From Aeromonas allosaccharophila (GTDB taxonomy: Bacteria > Pseudomonadota > Gammaproteobacteria > Enterobacterales > Aeromonadaceae): a stretch of DNA of 64,000 nucleotides. The position numbers were made by a program, and so were the translations under genes. The DNA lies in NCBI RefSeq assembly GCF_000819685.1, contig NZ_CDBR01000093.1, positions 1 through 64,000 on the forward strand, given 5' to 3'. Positions 34,184-42,847 of the stretch are shown in pieces; within the stretch, counting starts at the first letter, position 1; every line of letters starts with the position of its first letter. The notes below the pieces were generated by a model that had not been told where the DNA came from, ran no database searches, and was given only the letters and a program-made list of their open reading frames with translations.

Positions 34184-35356
34184 ATGCCTGTATTCCTGTT
34201 GTGCAGTTTTCTGATGATCATCCTCTATCCGGTCGGGATCGATCTCTATCTGGTCGCAGTGCCCCAGATTGCCGATACCCTGCAGGCGAGCGAGGCGCAG
34301 ATCCACACCGCCTTCTCCATCTATCTGTTCGGCATGGCGGCGACCGTGCTGCTGGGGGGAATGATTGCCGATCGCTACGGGCGGCGCTGGGTGGTGCTCG
34401 GGGGGGCGCTGATTTTTGTCATCGCCTCGCTGGTGGCGGGTCATGCCGAGGGGATCACCCAGTTCTACCTCGGCCGTTTCTGGCAGGGGGTCGGGGCCGG
34501 GGCGCTCTATATCATGACCTTTACCGTGCTGCGGGATGTGCTGAGTCAGGAGCGGCTGGCGATGGCGCTCTCGATGATCAACGGGGTGATCTGCGTGATC
34601 CCGGTGCTGGCGCCGGTGCTCGGTTATCTCATCCTGTCCCATTTTGACTGGCGCGGGATCTTCGTGGCGATGGCGCTGGTGGCGGCCGTCAGCGGTCTGG
34701 TCAACCTGCTGCTGCTCAAGGAGACCCGTCCGGCCCGGCAACCGGGGAGTGGCGCGGCGCTGCCCTTTGCCCTGCTGCGCTCGCCGCGCTTTATGTTGCT
34801 CTCCCTGCTGACCAGTGCCAGCGTGACCGCCATTCTGGTCTATGTCAGCGTCTCGCCGCTGATCCTGATGAAGGAGTTTGGCTTCACGACCGAACAGTAC
34901 TCCATCGTGATGATGGTGATGGCCGGGGTGAGTATGTCCACGTCTTTCCTGACCCCCCTGCTGTTGCGCCGTTTGGGCAAACAGAAGGTGCTGGCGGTGT
35001 CTCATCTCGCCTATCTGCTGGCGGCGTGCTCACTGCTCGGCAGCTGGCAGGCTGGGGGCGATATCCATCTGTTGCTGCCGGGTTTTGCGCTGGTTTGTGT
35101 CGGCTTCTCCTGTGGCTTCGGGGTAGCGATGGGAGAGGCGCTCGATGGTTGCCAGCATAACGTGGCCTTTGCCAGCGCCGTGCTCTGCATCATGCAGATC
35201 AGCCTCTCCGGCCTCTATATCTGGTTGCTTGGCCGGCTCGGCTTTACTCCGTCCGAGATGCTGATCTATGCCCTGCTGCTGGCACTGCTCAGTTACCTGG
35301 CTGTCAAAGGGCTGGTACCATGGCTCGCGGTCCGTGAAGCGCGGTCGCAGGGCTGA
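34184..35356 (+). CDS. mdtL: MdtL-like MFS drug efflux transporter
   Basis: A 390-residue major facilitator (DHA1, Bcr/CflA-like) transporter with about 12 hydrophobic helices. The start MPVFLLCSFLMIILYPVGID aligns with E. coli MdtL ([20 protein letters not shown]), and motif A reads GGMIADRYGRRW. RFWQGVGAGALYI and IPVLAPVLGYLIL are also shared. It probably exports drugs by proton antiport (family knowledge). The next gene is a YidZ-type LysR regulator, the same pair as in E. coli (mdtL-yidZ), which supports orthology. The tna genes next to the pair in E. coli are absent here. Confidence 0.9.
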   Translation: MPVFLLCSFLMIILYPVGIDLYLVAVPQIADTLQASEAQIHTAFSIYLFGMAATVLLGGMIADRYGRRWVVLGGALIFVIASLVAGHAEGITQFYLGRFWQGVGAGALYIMTFTVLRDVLSQERLAMALSMINGVICVIPVLAPVLGYLILSHFDWRGIFVAMALVAAVSGLVNLLLLKETRPARQPGSGAALPFALLRSPRFMLLSLLTSASVTAILVYVSVSPLILMKEFGFTTEQYSIVMMVMAGVSMSTSFLTPLLLRRLGKQKVLAVSHLAYLLAACSLLGSWQAGGDIHLLLPGFALVCVGFSCGFGVAMGEALDGCQHNVAFASAVLCIMQISLSGLYIWLLGRLGFTPSEMLIYALLLALLSYLAVKGLVPWLAVREARSQG

Positions 35357-35374
35357 TGGAAGATGAGAGGGGAT

Positions 35375-36337
35375 ATGCGCAACCTGGGTGAACTCGATTT
35401 GAACCTGCTGGTGGTCTTCAAGTACCTGATGCAGGAGCGCAGTGTGGCAGGGGCGGCCAAAAAGCTCTGCGTCACCCCGTCGGCGGTGAGCAAGTCTCTG
35501 GCCAAGTTGCGGGAGTGGTTTGACGATCCCCTGTTTGTGCGGGTGCGGCAGGGGTTGCAGCCGACCAACCTCTCCCTGACCCTGGAGGAGGAGCTGAAGG
35601 TCTGGTTCCAGCTCACCGACAGCATCACCTCGCTCAATAGCGATGCGATCCCCGACGGTGCCCGCTTCACGCTGGTGATGGAGTCCCCCTTCTACATCAG
35701 CTTCCTGAGCGATCTGCCCATGACCATCTATGAGAAGTACCCGAAATCGGTGGTCAGGATGCTGGGGTGGGATCACCACTCCCTCAACGACATCGTCAAT
35801 GGTGATGCGGATCTCGGCTTCTGCGCCCGCGAAACCCATGGCCGCTCCCGGGCCAAGGTCAACCGCTTGCCTTATTACATCGATCACGAGGTGCTGTTTA
35901 CCGACCGTCCGGTGGTTTTTCTGCGCAAGGATCACCCGCTGCTTGAGCAGAAGTGGTCGCTGGAGAACTTTCTGGCCTGTCCCCAGATCAGCATGGTGTG
36001 GGAAGCGAACGATACCTGGGCCCTCGACAGTCTGCTGGAGGATGAGGGGCTGAAGCGGGAGGTGCCCATCATGGTCGCCAGTTTCGAGCAAGCGCTGCAT
36101 ATTGCCTCCCAGTCGAGCCACGAGCTGATTGCGGTGGCCCCCTCCTACTGTGGTGGTTATGCCAGTCGGCATCACGGCAATCTGATTGCCATGCCGCTGC
36201 CGCTGCCGGAGAAGCTCTATGCCCAGCTGGAGATCGCCTTCATCCTGTTGTGGCACAAACGGCACAATCAGGATGCCAAGGTAATGTGGCTGCGTAACGA
36301 GATCCGGCGACTCTATAACGACGAATTGCCACGTTAA
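35375..36337 (+). CDS. yidZ: LysR family regulator YidZ (copy 1)
   Basis: A 320-residue LysR regulator. The winged helix (about 5-65) has RSVAGAAKKLCVTPSAVSKS and LAKLREWFDDPLFVR, followed by a substrate-binding domain. Several segments match E. coli YidZ closely, for example TPSAVSKSLAKLR.WFDDPLFV, VNGDADLGFCARETHGRSR, FLRKDHPLL and FILLWHKRHNQDAK. The start is ATG 35375 (AGAGG upstream); ATG 35363 is an alternative. It follows mdtL by 18 nt, probably one transcript. A close paralogue lies 2.2 kb downstream. Confidence 0.9.
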   Translation: MRNLGELDLNLLVVFKYLMQERSVAGAAKKLCVTPSAVSKSLAKLREWFDDPLFVRVRQGLQPTNLSLTLEEELKVWFQLTDSITSLNSDAIPDGARFTLVMESPFYISFLSDLPMTIYEKYPKSVVRMLGWDHHSLNDIVNGDADLGFCARETHGRSRAKVNRLPYYIDHEVLFTDRPVVFLRKDHPLLEQKWSLENFLACPQISMVWEANDTWALDSLLEDEGLKREVPIMVASFEQALHIASQSSHELIAVAPSYCGGYASRHHGNLIAMPLPLPEKLYAQLEIAFILLWHKRHNQDAKVMWLRNEIRRLYNDELPR

Positions 36338-36717
36338 TGTGGCAGTGACGATGCCGATTGATTAGCCGGAGTCAGCCATTTCGGCTTGTTATTGATTATT
36401 TAACCGGCGGTGATGATGGCGATGGACCATTCGGTCGTCTGTTTTCTATCCAAACAATATCGCAACATACTTTCTGAAATGGAATGTTCTGACTTCTGCT
36501 TTTGCTGTAGACGCCAGCATGGGGCCGTTAGATACTGCGATTCATAACAAGAAAGGCTAACTTGCATTCAATCCCTATTGAGGGGATGCAAGAGGTCGTA
36601 CATTAAAATTGGCTTGAACAAACATCATTGCTCTGCGTTAACACGGGAAGTGTGGCAGATGATGCTGGTCAAAAAAAATCCTCATCACATATATCATTTC
36701 TAATTTTTACGGTCGTG
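36338..36717. other. AT-richer intergenic region upstream of the bor-like gene
   Basis: This stretch between yidZ and the Bor-family gene is less GC-rich than its surroundings. It contains an imperfect hairpin with outer arms CTTGCAT (36561-36567) and ATGCAAG (36586-36592). I see no gene. Confidence 0.5.
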
Positions 36718-36718
36718 A

Positions 36719-36755
36719 CACTGCCATCCAAATATTGGCGGTGCCATATCTGGCA
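36719..36755. repeat. cluster of TGCCA/TGGCA inverted repeats before the bor-like gene
   Basis: CACTGCCA (36719-36726) pairs with TGGCGGTG (36736-36743), which overlaps TGCCA-TATC-TGGCA (36742-36755). Three alternating half-sites within 37 nt, ending 46 nt before the start codon, look like an operator or leader structure. Confidence 0.55.
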
Positions 36756-36801
36756 GTCAAAATTTGATGATGTTATTGGCAGCACCAGCAGGGTAGTTTA
36801 A

Positions 36802-37128
36802 ATGGTTAATTACAAAGCGATTATTATCGTCTGCTTGACGGTTGTTAACTGTGGTTGTGCCAAACAGGTTGTAGATGTCAATGCCGCACAGGCATTTACA
36901 CTCGGTAACGAAAATAGTGTCAGTTCGACCGAGGTCACCAGCCACTTCTTCTTTTCAGATATTGATATTGGCCTGAACGAACCCATAGACGCCGCCGATA
37001 TTTGTCACGGTGCTGAAAATGTTGTCAGGATAGAGACAGAACAATCCTGGCTTAATTCATTGGCTAGCGGGATTACCTACGGGGTTTATACCCCTCGAGA
37101 AGCCAGAGTTTATTGTTCCAAAAAATAA
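36802..37128 (+). CDS. Bor/Iss family lipoprotein
   Basis: A 108-residue small lipoprotein of the Bor family (phage lambda Bor, E. coli Iss; surface lipoproteins linked to serum resistance). The signal peptide ends in NCGC, with lipidated Cys at residue 19, although the lipobox is unusual (Asn at -3, Cys at -2). The C-terminal two thirds match Bor closely: SHFFFSDI, DAADICHGAENVVRIETEQS, GITYGVYTPREARVYCS. No phage genes are nearby. The DNA is more AT-rich than the flanking genes, suggesting transfer. Its end overlaps the frame of the next lipoprotein gene. Confidence 0.85.
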   Translation: MVNYKAIIIVCLTVVNCGCAKQVVDVNAAQAFTLGNENSVSSTEVTSHFFFSDIDIGLNEPIDAADICHGAENVVRIETEQSWLNSLASGITYGVYTPREARVYCSKK

Positions 37129-37145
37129 TAGCGAGAAATTTTCTG

Positions 37146-38138
37146 ATGATGAACAGTCATAAATGGGTATTGTTGGGGGCTTGTATGGCCACCCTTTCTG
37201 GCTGTGGTGGCTCAGATGATAACAAATCAACCACAGCGACCAGCGTTGCTCCTGTTTCCCATGTTGCAACAACACTGAAAGCAGGCATTGTGCTACCGCA
37301 GCCAGGGGTTTACCAAACGACGCTGCTTACGCGCGATGATCCGCACCAGACATTGGTTAATTTCGCCGGCTTGGCAATCGTTTACCCACAACGTGATGCG
37401 CAGCTGCGTTGGGATATCTGGGCCGATGATGGCGCCGTGGCTACCTGGTGGCTTGGTCAGGCCGGAATGCAGTCCGATAGCACAGAGCCATCGACGCTGA
37501 GGTTGACGCGCATTAGCAGAAATAAAGTGGCAGACAGTGCTGTTTTGACGCGGGATGATTCAGGTACGCAGCTCGTGCCATCGAATTACCAGAGGCAAAG
37601 CAGTGTCCCCAGTCAGGTCATGATCAAAACCATGCCCGTCATCAATGAAAAGGGTGAGCGGGTCAGATATTCTGCGTTTGATCTTTCGAGTACCGGAACC
37701 ACGGTATATCACAATTGGAATGGCCAGGTTGGTATTACAGCAGTCAACACAACGGATATTAAGTCAGAGACATGGTTGACTGGAAATGGCTTGGCGACAG
37801 ATATGTTAGGCAATACCGAGTTGACTAATAATGATGGCAAGTTGAGCGTCGTTATACAACTGCCATCAGCAGGCTGTAAATTATTCGGTGAGGGCGCGAA
37901 AGAGAGCAATCACGCATTGAGCAAACTTACTTTTACCGGATTCGAGAAATGCAAATTTGTTGAATTTAATGATGCCAACTGGAGCCAGAGTGATTATAAA
38001 AACACGGCGGGTTTGGCACAAGTAAAAGACACGGCTACCGCATATATTGCCGAGTTTAACGATGCGAATAATAAGAACACAGTAGTTATTGGATTCCCCG
38101 CGCTGGATGGGGTCATATTTACTCTGAAAAAGGGATAA
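37146..38138 (+). CDS. lipoprotein of unknown function
   Basis: A 330-residue predicted lipoprotein (MMNSHKWVLLGACMATLSGC; lipobox LSGC, mature start CGGSDDNKS), probably in the outer membrane. I do not recognise the family. The mature part has a low-complexity Ser/Thr linker, then mixed-strand regions with WDIWADDGAVATWWLG, a Cys pair (SAGCKLFGEG...FEKCKF), and the motif EFNDAN twice near the C-terminus (KFVEFNDANWS and IAEFNDANNK). It starts 17 nt after the bor-like gene, so they may be co-transcribed. ATG 37149 is equally possible. Confidence 0.75.
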   Translation: MMNSHKWVLLGACMATLSGCGGSDDNKSTTATSVAPVSHVATTLKAGIVLPQPGVYQTTLLTRDDPHQTLVNFAGLAIVYPQRDAQLRWDIWADDGAVATWWLGQAGMQSDSTEPSTLRLTRISRNKVADSAVLTRDDSGTQLVPSNYQRQSSVPSQVMIKTMPVINEKGERVRYSAFDLSSTGTTVYHNWNGQVGITAVNTTDIKSETWLTGNGLATDMLGNTELTNNDGKLSVVIQLPSAGCKLFGEGAKESNHALSKLTFTGFEKCKFVEFNDANWSQSDYKNTAGLAQVKDTATAYIAEFNDANNKNTVVIGFPALDGVIFTLKKG

Positions 38139-38158
38139 ACATCCCGTCAGTCATATTT

Positions 38159-38182
38159 CATGGGGTGCAATCGCACCTCATG
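38159..38182 (+). terminator. hairpin after the unknown lipoprotein gene
   Basis: CATGGGGTGC (38159-38168), loop AATC, GCACCTCATG (38173-38182). A 10-bp stem with one G-T wobble, then GGGATTGTTTATCC. A weak T run makes termination plausible. Confidence 0.6.
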
Positions 38183-38488
38183 GGATTGTTTATCCGCGCT
38201 ATTGCCGATTGATAATGGTGTTTCTGTCGGGCATCAGGCTACCGGCACGTCAGCGAGTCGTCAGATCCGTTGCCAGGGGCTCTTTCTGTGAACAATTTTG
38301 TTGGTCAGAATGGCTGGCGGAGCAGCGGAAGTGATTACCCATATCGTTTATCCTGCCAAAAAAGGTGTGACGCTTTCACTATCGGAGATGTCGTATCTGT
38401 TGTTGAATGGGGTGAGAGTGGCCATTTACCGTGCCACTGACTGCATGGCGAATGGGCCGCCCGGAGCAATCATGTCGCAAGAGGTTGT
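38183..38488. other. region upstream of the second yidZ copy
   Basis: About 300 nt with a short frame (38298-38501) that has no recognisable product. It presumably carries the promoter of the downstream regulator. No clear motif was seen. Confidence 0.5.
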
Positions 38489-39463
38489 ATGCGAGCACTG
38501 AGTGAACTCGATTTGAACCTGCTGGTGGTGTTCAAATATCTGATGGCTGAACGCAGTGCCACAGGTGCGGCTACGTTGCTCGGTGTCACGCCTTCCACTG
38601 TGAGCAAGTCGCTTGCCAAATTACGGCTCTGGTTTGGCGATCCGCTGTTTGTGCGGGGACGCAAAGAGTTGCAGCCCACCAATCTGGCCTTTGCCCTCGA
38701 AGAAGAGCTGAAACTCTGGTTTCCCCTTACCGAACGGATCGCGTCACTCAATAGCGAGGCGATCCCCGATGGCGCCCGTTTCAGTCTGGTGATGCAATCC
38801 CCGTTCTACAACAGCTTGCTCAGTGATTTGCCGATGGCCATCCATGAGAAGTATCCCAACTCTGTGGTCAAAATGCTGGGATGGAACCGCAACTCCCTCA
38901 ATGACGTTGTCAACGGTGATGCGGATCTGGGGGGCTGTGTCCGCGAGAGTTATAGCCGTTCTCAGCTCAAGCTGAGTAATCTGCCCTATTACATCGATCA
39001 TGAAGTGCTGTTTTGCGATCGGCCTGTGGTCTTCCTGCGCAAGGATCACCCCCTGCTTCAGCAGGAGTGGTCAATGGAGAATTTTCTCAATTGCCCTCAT
39101 AGCAGCGTGGTGCTTGAGGTCAAGGAGACCTGGGGGCTGGATCTGCTGCTGGAGGATGAGGGACTGATCCGTAAAGTTCCGGTCATGGTCTCCAGCTTTG
39201 AGCAGTCATTGCACATCGCATCCCAGCCCGACAACAATCTGATCGCGGTCGCCCCCTCTTATTGCGCCGGACATGCAGCGAAATATCATCCCAATCTGAT
39301 CACCAAGCCACTGCCCCTGTCTGAAGCGCTCTATCAGCAACTAGAGCTCACTTTTATCCTGCTGTGGCACAAACGTCACAATCAGGATGCCAAGGTGTTG
39401 TGGCTGCTCAATGAGATACGACGGCTCTATCACCGGGAGTCGATGCCCGTGGGCAGCCAATAA
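38489..39463 (+). CDS. LysR family regulator, YidZ paralogue (copy 2)
   Basis: A 324-residue LysR regulator clearly paralogous to yidZ at 35375. The two share most residues throughout, including LSELDLNLLVVFKYLM (copy 1 LGELDLNLLVVFKYLM), TVSKSLAKLRLWFGDPLFVRG, VNGDADLGGCVRES, YYIDHEVLFCDRPVVFLRKDH and LLWHKRHNQDAKVLW. The helix-turn-helix recognition region (ATGAATLLGVTPSTVSKS) differs from copy 1, so the operator may differ. It is monocistronic with its own terminator. The inducer and targets are unknown. Confidence 0.88.
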   Translation: MRALSELDLNLLVVFKYLMAERSATGAATLLGVTPSTVSKSLAKLRLWFGDPLFVRGRKELQPTNLAFALEEELKLWFPLTERIASLNSEAIPDGARFSLVMQSPFYNSLLSDLPMAIHEKYPNSVVKMLGWNRNSLNDVVNGDADLGGCVRESYSRSQLKLSNLPYYIDHEVLFCDRPVVFLRKDHPLLQQEWSMENFLNCPHSSVVLEVKETWGLDLLLEDEGLIRKVPVMVSSFEQSLHIASQPDNNLIAVAPSYCAGHAAKYHPNLITKPLPLSEALYQQLELTFILLWHKRHNQDAKVLWLLNEIRRLYHRESMPVGSQ

Positions 39464-39467
39464 TGGG

Positions 39468-39497
39468 AGCCGGAGTAAGATGCTCCGGCTTTTTTTG
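39468..39497 (+). terminator. terminator after the yidZ paralogue
   Basis: AGCCGGAG (39468-39475), loop TAAGATG, CTCCGGCT (39483-39490), then T7. Confidence 0.88.
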
Positions 39498-40137
39498 TTG
39501 CGTAGTGGCGTGATAGGTCGAGCGTGAACCTCATTGATCCAGAAAGCGTTCCATTCAGCGCTGCACATACACAAATGGGCACCAACTGCACGTCTCGTGT
39601 GAGGCTCCTTGCACGAAAAAAATTCATGTAGTTTCATTAGAAAACTTCATTTATCAACACTTTTAAAGTGTGATCAACCATTAAGTTCCTGTATTTCCAG
39701 TGATATAGCATGGCAACCTTCGATATGACGGGGTTAAACAGAACCCGCATAAGGTGATCCTCCGCAGAGAGCGGGTGAGCCAGCCTCACCGGTCGCCAGT
39801 GGTTGCAGTTGTGCCATGCCCCGGCTACCCGTCGTGTGCGCCGGATCAGAGGAGAGTAAGCATCAAGGTTGATGAACCGGCTTGATTGAAGGGATGCAGC
39901 AAAGGTGAAGCCTAGAGCCCGTAACGGCACAGTGCGACGCCATTCACCGATCCCCCGATAACCCGTGATTGCACCGGTTAGATGAAAAACATCTTTCATC
40001 GAACGGGGCGCGTGCGCCCGAAAATATCCAGATTGGCAGGCTGATTGCGCTTCCCGTTATGGCAATGACGGAAGGGCAAATAGTGCGGTAGCCACCACCA
40101 AATTAATAAAAATAAACCTCAATAAAGGCAGGTTAAT
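39498..40137. other. 640-nt non-coding region upstream of the peptide transporter
   Basis: No convincing gene. It contains several possible hairpins: GGTGAG...CTCACC (39774-39790), GATGAAA...TTTCATC (39981-40000), and a bulged CGGGGCGCGTGCGCCCG stem (40004-40020). A minus-strand frame at 39637-39999 lacks a ribosome site and any known family. The transporter ribosome site AGGCAGG lies near 40127-40133. The length leaves room for a structured leader or small RNA. Confidence 0.5.
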
Positions 40138-41643
40138 ATGCGTCCAGCAACAGCACCCACGGGGTTGTTACAACAACCCAAACCCTTCTTCATGATCTTT
40201 TTCGTCGAACTCTGGGAGCGCTTCGGTTATTACGGCGTGCAGGGGATCCTAGCGGTCTTCTTCGTGCAACAACTGGGATTTTCCCAAGAGCAATCCTTTA
40301 TTACCTTCGGTGCCTTCTCGGCGCTGGTATATGGCCTGATCTCGGTCGGTGGCTATGTCGGCGACCATGTGCTCGGCACCAAGCGCACCATGGTGCTCGG
40401 GGCCATCGTGTTGGTGATCGGTTACTTCATGACCGGTCTCTCTATCTATAATCCCGACCTGATCTTCTACGCGCTGGGCACTATCGCAGTCGGTAACTGC
40501 CTGTTCAAGGCCAATCCGGCCAGCCTGCTGTCAAAATGCTACCAGCCAAAAGATCCGCGGCTGGATGGGGCTTTTACCCTGTTCTATATGTCGATCAATA
40601 TCGGCTCCCTTATTTCCCTCTCGCTTGCGCCAGTGATTGCCGATCACTACGGCTATACCGTGACTTATAACCTGTGCGGGGTCGGGCTGATTATTGCGCT
40701 GCTCACCTTCTTTGCCTGCCGCAATATGGTCAAGGATATCGGCTCCGAGCCGGATCACCTGCCGCTCAATTACAGCAAGTTGCTGCTGGTGATAGCGGGC
40801 TCGGTGGCCATGGTGTTTTTCTGTGCCTGGCTGATGCACCATGTGGTGATCGCCAACATGGTGCTGATGACAGTGACCGTTGCCGTGGTGATCGTCTTCT
40901 TTCGCGAGGCGTTCAAGCTCGACACCGTCGGCCGCAACAAGATGTATGTGGCCTTTGTGCTGATGCTGGAGGCGGTGCTCTTCTACGTGCTGTACGCCCA
41001 GATGCCGACGTCTCTCAACTTCTTTGCCATCAACAACATGCATCACGAGATGCTGGGCATGAGCGTCAATCCCATCAGCTTCCAGGCGCTCAACCCCTTC
41101 TGGGTGGTGGTGGGCAGCCCGGTGCTGGCGCTGATCTATACCCGGATGGGCAGCAAGGGGCGGGATCTCACCATGCCGCTCAAGTTCACCCTCGGGATGT
41201 TCTTCTGCTCGCTGGGTTTCCTGACTGCGGCCGCGTCCGGCTGGTGGTTTGCTGATGAACAGGGGCTCACTTCCCCCTGGTTTATGGTGCTTATCTATCT
41301 GTTCCAGAGTATCGGTGAGCTGATGATCAGCGCGCTGGGGCTGGCCATGGTGGCTGCGCTGGTGCCGCAACGGTTGATGGGTTTCATTCTCGGGATGTGG
41401 TTCCTGACCCAGGCGATGGCATCCCTGCTGGGGGGCTATGTAGCGACCTTTACCGCCATGCCGGAAGGGATGACGGATCCGCTGCAGACCCTGCCAATTT
41501 ACACCGGTGTGTTTGGCAAGATCGGGATGGCGACCCTGCTGATTGCGGTCGTGATGGGGCTGATGGTGCCCTGGCTTAACCGGATGATGAATGCGACGCC
41601 GACAGAGGCCGAGGGGCTGGTGCCAGGTCAGTCACAGGCGTAA
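40138..41643 (+). CDS. POT family proton-dependent di/tripeptide transporter
   Basis: A 501-residue membrane transporter of the peptide transporter (PTR2/POT) family with about 14 hydrophobic helices. The proton-coupling motif [13 protein letters not shown] (E-x-x-E-R-F-x-Y-Y) lies at about residues 23-35. Other motifs are [44 protein letters not shown] and [17 protein letters not shown]. It resembles E. coli DtpA/DtpB; I cannot say which paralogue, so no symbol is given. ATG 40138 with AGGCAGG upstream. It is monocistronic. Confidence 0.93.
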   Translation: MRPATAPTGLLQQPKPFFMIFFVELWERFGYYGVQGILAVFFVQQLGFSQEQSFITFGAFSALVYGLISVGGYVGDHVLGTKRTMVLGAIVLVIGYFMTGLSIYNPDLIFYALGTIAVGNCLFKANPASLLSKCYQPKDPRLDGAFTLFYMSINIGSLISLSLAPVIADHYGYTVTYNLCGVGLIIALLTFFACRNMVKDIGSEPDHLPLNYSKLLLVIAGSVAMVFFCAWLMHHVVIANMVLMTVTVAVVIVFFREAFKLDTVGRNKMYVAFVLMLEAVLFYVLYAQMPTSLNFFAINNMHHEMLGMSVNPISFQALNPFWVVVGSPVLALIYTRMGSKGRDLTMPLKFTLGMFFCSLGFLTAAASGWWFADEQGLTSPWFMVLIYLFQSIGELMISALGLAMVAALVPQRLMGFILGMWFLTQAMASLLGGYVATFTAMPEGMTDPLQTLPIYTGVFGKIGMATLLIAVVMGLMVPWLNRMMNATPTEAEGLVPGQSQA

Positions 41644-41660
41644 TAGGAGGATAGTGCGAG

Positions 41661-41695
41661 ACAAGGCAAGGGCATTGACCCTTGCCTTGTTGTTG
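41661..41695. terminator. hairpin between dtp and ruvX
   Basis: ACAAGGCAAGGG (41661-41672), loop CATTGA, CCCTTGCCTTGT (41679-41690), then TGTTG. A 12-bp perfect stem between convergent genes; a weak T run on the plus strand. Confidence 0.65.
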
Positions 41696-41700
41696 ATGGC

Positions 41701-42123
41701 TTAGTTGTACTGCTCTTCCATCCAGGCTTCGACGATCAGTTGCGCCGATACCCCGTCCACACTGCCCTTTTCCAGCGCGCGATAGCCGCCCCGCTCAAAC
41801 AGTCGGGCACGGGCATCCGTGGTGGTGAGTCGCTCATCCTTGAACTCCACCGGCTTGCCGAAACGGCCATGCAGCCGGTTGCCGAATTTGCGGGCCCGTA
41901 CTGTGATCTCCTGATCGGTACCATCCATGTTCAGCGGCAGGCCGACCACCAGCAGGTCCGGCTGCCACTCCTTGAGCAGCTTCTCAATCTCGTCCCAGTT
42001 GGGGATACCGTCGTTGGCCTTGAGCGCGCGCAGAGGCTGGGCAGTGCCAGTCAGCTCCTGACCGATGGCGACGCCAATGCTCTTGGTGCCATAGTCAAAG
42101 CCCATGATGCTGCGTGATGACAT
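41701..42123 (-). CDS. ruvX: Holliday junction resolvase-like protein YqgF
   Basis: RuvX/YqgF is an RNase H-fold protein implicated in 16S rRNA 5' end processing and in resolving Holliday junctions. From [19 protein letters not shown] the product is 140 residues (family about 138). Catalytic acidic residues lie in [18 protein letters not shown] and the C-terminal [14 protein letters not shown]. The longer in-frame reading to 42360 overlaps yqgE and is rejected. It is downstream of yqgE in the usual yqgE-ruvX pair. Confidence 0.95.
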   Translation of the reverse strand: MSSRSIMGFDYGTKSIGVAIGQELTGTAQPLRALKANDGIPNWDEIEKLLKEWQPDLLVVGLPLNMDGTDQEITVRARKFGNRLHGRFGKPVEFKDERLTTTDARARLFERGGYRALEKGSVDGVSAQLIVEAWMEEQYN

Positions 42124-42164
42124 GAAAAAATCCTCGAAATGCAACGCCAGATGCGCTGCAGGGG

Positions 42165-42719
42165 TTAGCTGTGACCGATGTCGCTGGAGAGGTGAACCGG
42201 GTTCACCCCTATGCTGGCGGCGGCTTGCTGCCAACGTTTGTGAATGGGGGTCTTGAACACCAGATCCGGATTGGGGGGGATCACCAGCCAGGCGCCATCG
42301 ACCAGCTCCTGTTCCAGCTGACCGGCGCTCCAGCCCGCATAGCCAAGGGCTACCAGCCAATGGGCGGGTGCTTCGCTCGTGCCCAGGGTTTCCAGTATAT
42401 CCTTGGATGTAGTCACCATCATTTCATCCCCCACCTGCAGGGTGGAGTTGAAACCGGGGCGGAAGCTGTGCAGCACGAAGCCGCGATCGGCGTGAACCGG
42501 CCCCCCCTGCAATACCGGTTGTTTGAGCTCCGGACTGGCGGGCGGGTTGAGTTTGAGCTGGGTCAGCATGGTTTCCAGCGACATCTCGACCGGAATGTTG
42601 ACCACCAGCCCCATGGCGCCCTCTTCGTTGTGCTCGCACAGATAGACCAGCGAACGCTCGAAGTAGGGATCCGTCAGGCTTGGCATGGCAAGCAGGAAGT
42701 GATTTTGCAGTGTTTGCAT
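42165..42719 (-). CDS. yqgE: UPF0301/AlgH family protein YqgE
   Basis: A 184-residue protein of the YqgE/AlgH family, starting [20 protein letters not shown]. Conserved segments are [35 protein letters not shown] and [16 protein letters not shown]. The biochemical function is not known. ATG 42719 is chosen by family alignment. It precedes ruvX on the same strand. Normally gshB lies immediately upstream, but here a chemotaxis receptor gene in the opposite direction separates them. Confidence 0.95.
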   Translation of the reverse strand: MQTLQNHFLLAMPSLTDPYFERSLVYLCEHNEEGAMGLVVNIPVEMSLETMLTQLKLNPPASPELKQPVLQGGPVHADRGFVLHSFRPGFNSTLQVGDEMMVTTSKDILETLGTSEAPAHWLVALGYAGWSAGQLEQELVDGAWLVIPPNPDLVFKTPIHKRWQQAAASIGVNPVHLSSDIGHS

Positions 42720-42847
42720 AGAGGCCAAATAGTGCAAAGGTCGTTGGGAAGTGAATAGGGCAATTATGGCAGTTCATCACTTTGGGCAAAACCGCTTTTT
42801 ATCGGGCGCGTCGTGCCCACTCACCAAAAGGTGTGGGAGAGAAGACC

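Noticed and set aside
36338-38488. Prophage remnant suggested by the bor-like gene
   Set aside because: No integrase, structural or lysis genes and no attachment-site repeats were seen around it.
38298-38501. 67-codon frame upstream of the second yidZ copy
   Set aside because: No family, and the end overlaps the yidZ paralogue start; weak initiation signals.
39637-39999. 120-codon minus-strand frame before the peptide transporter
   Set aside because: No ribosome site, no recognisable domain, and it crosses several hairpins.
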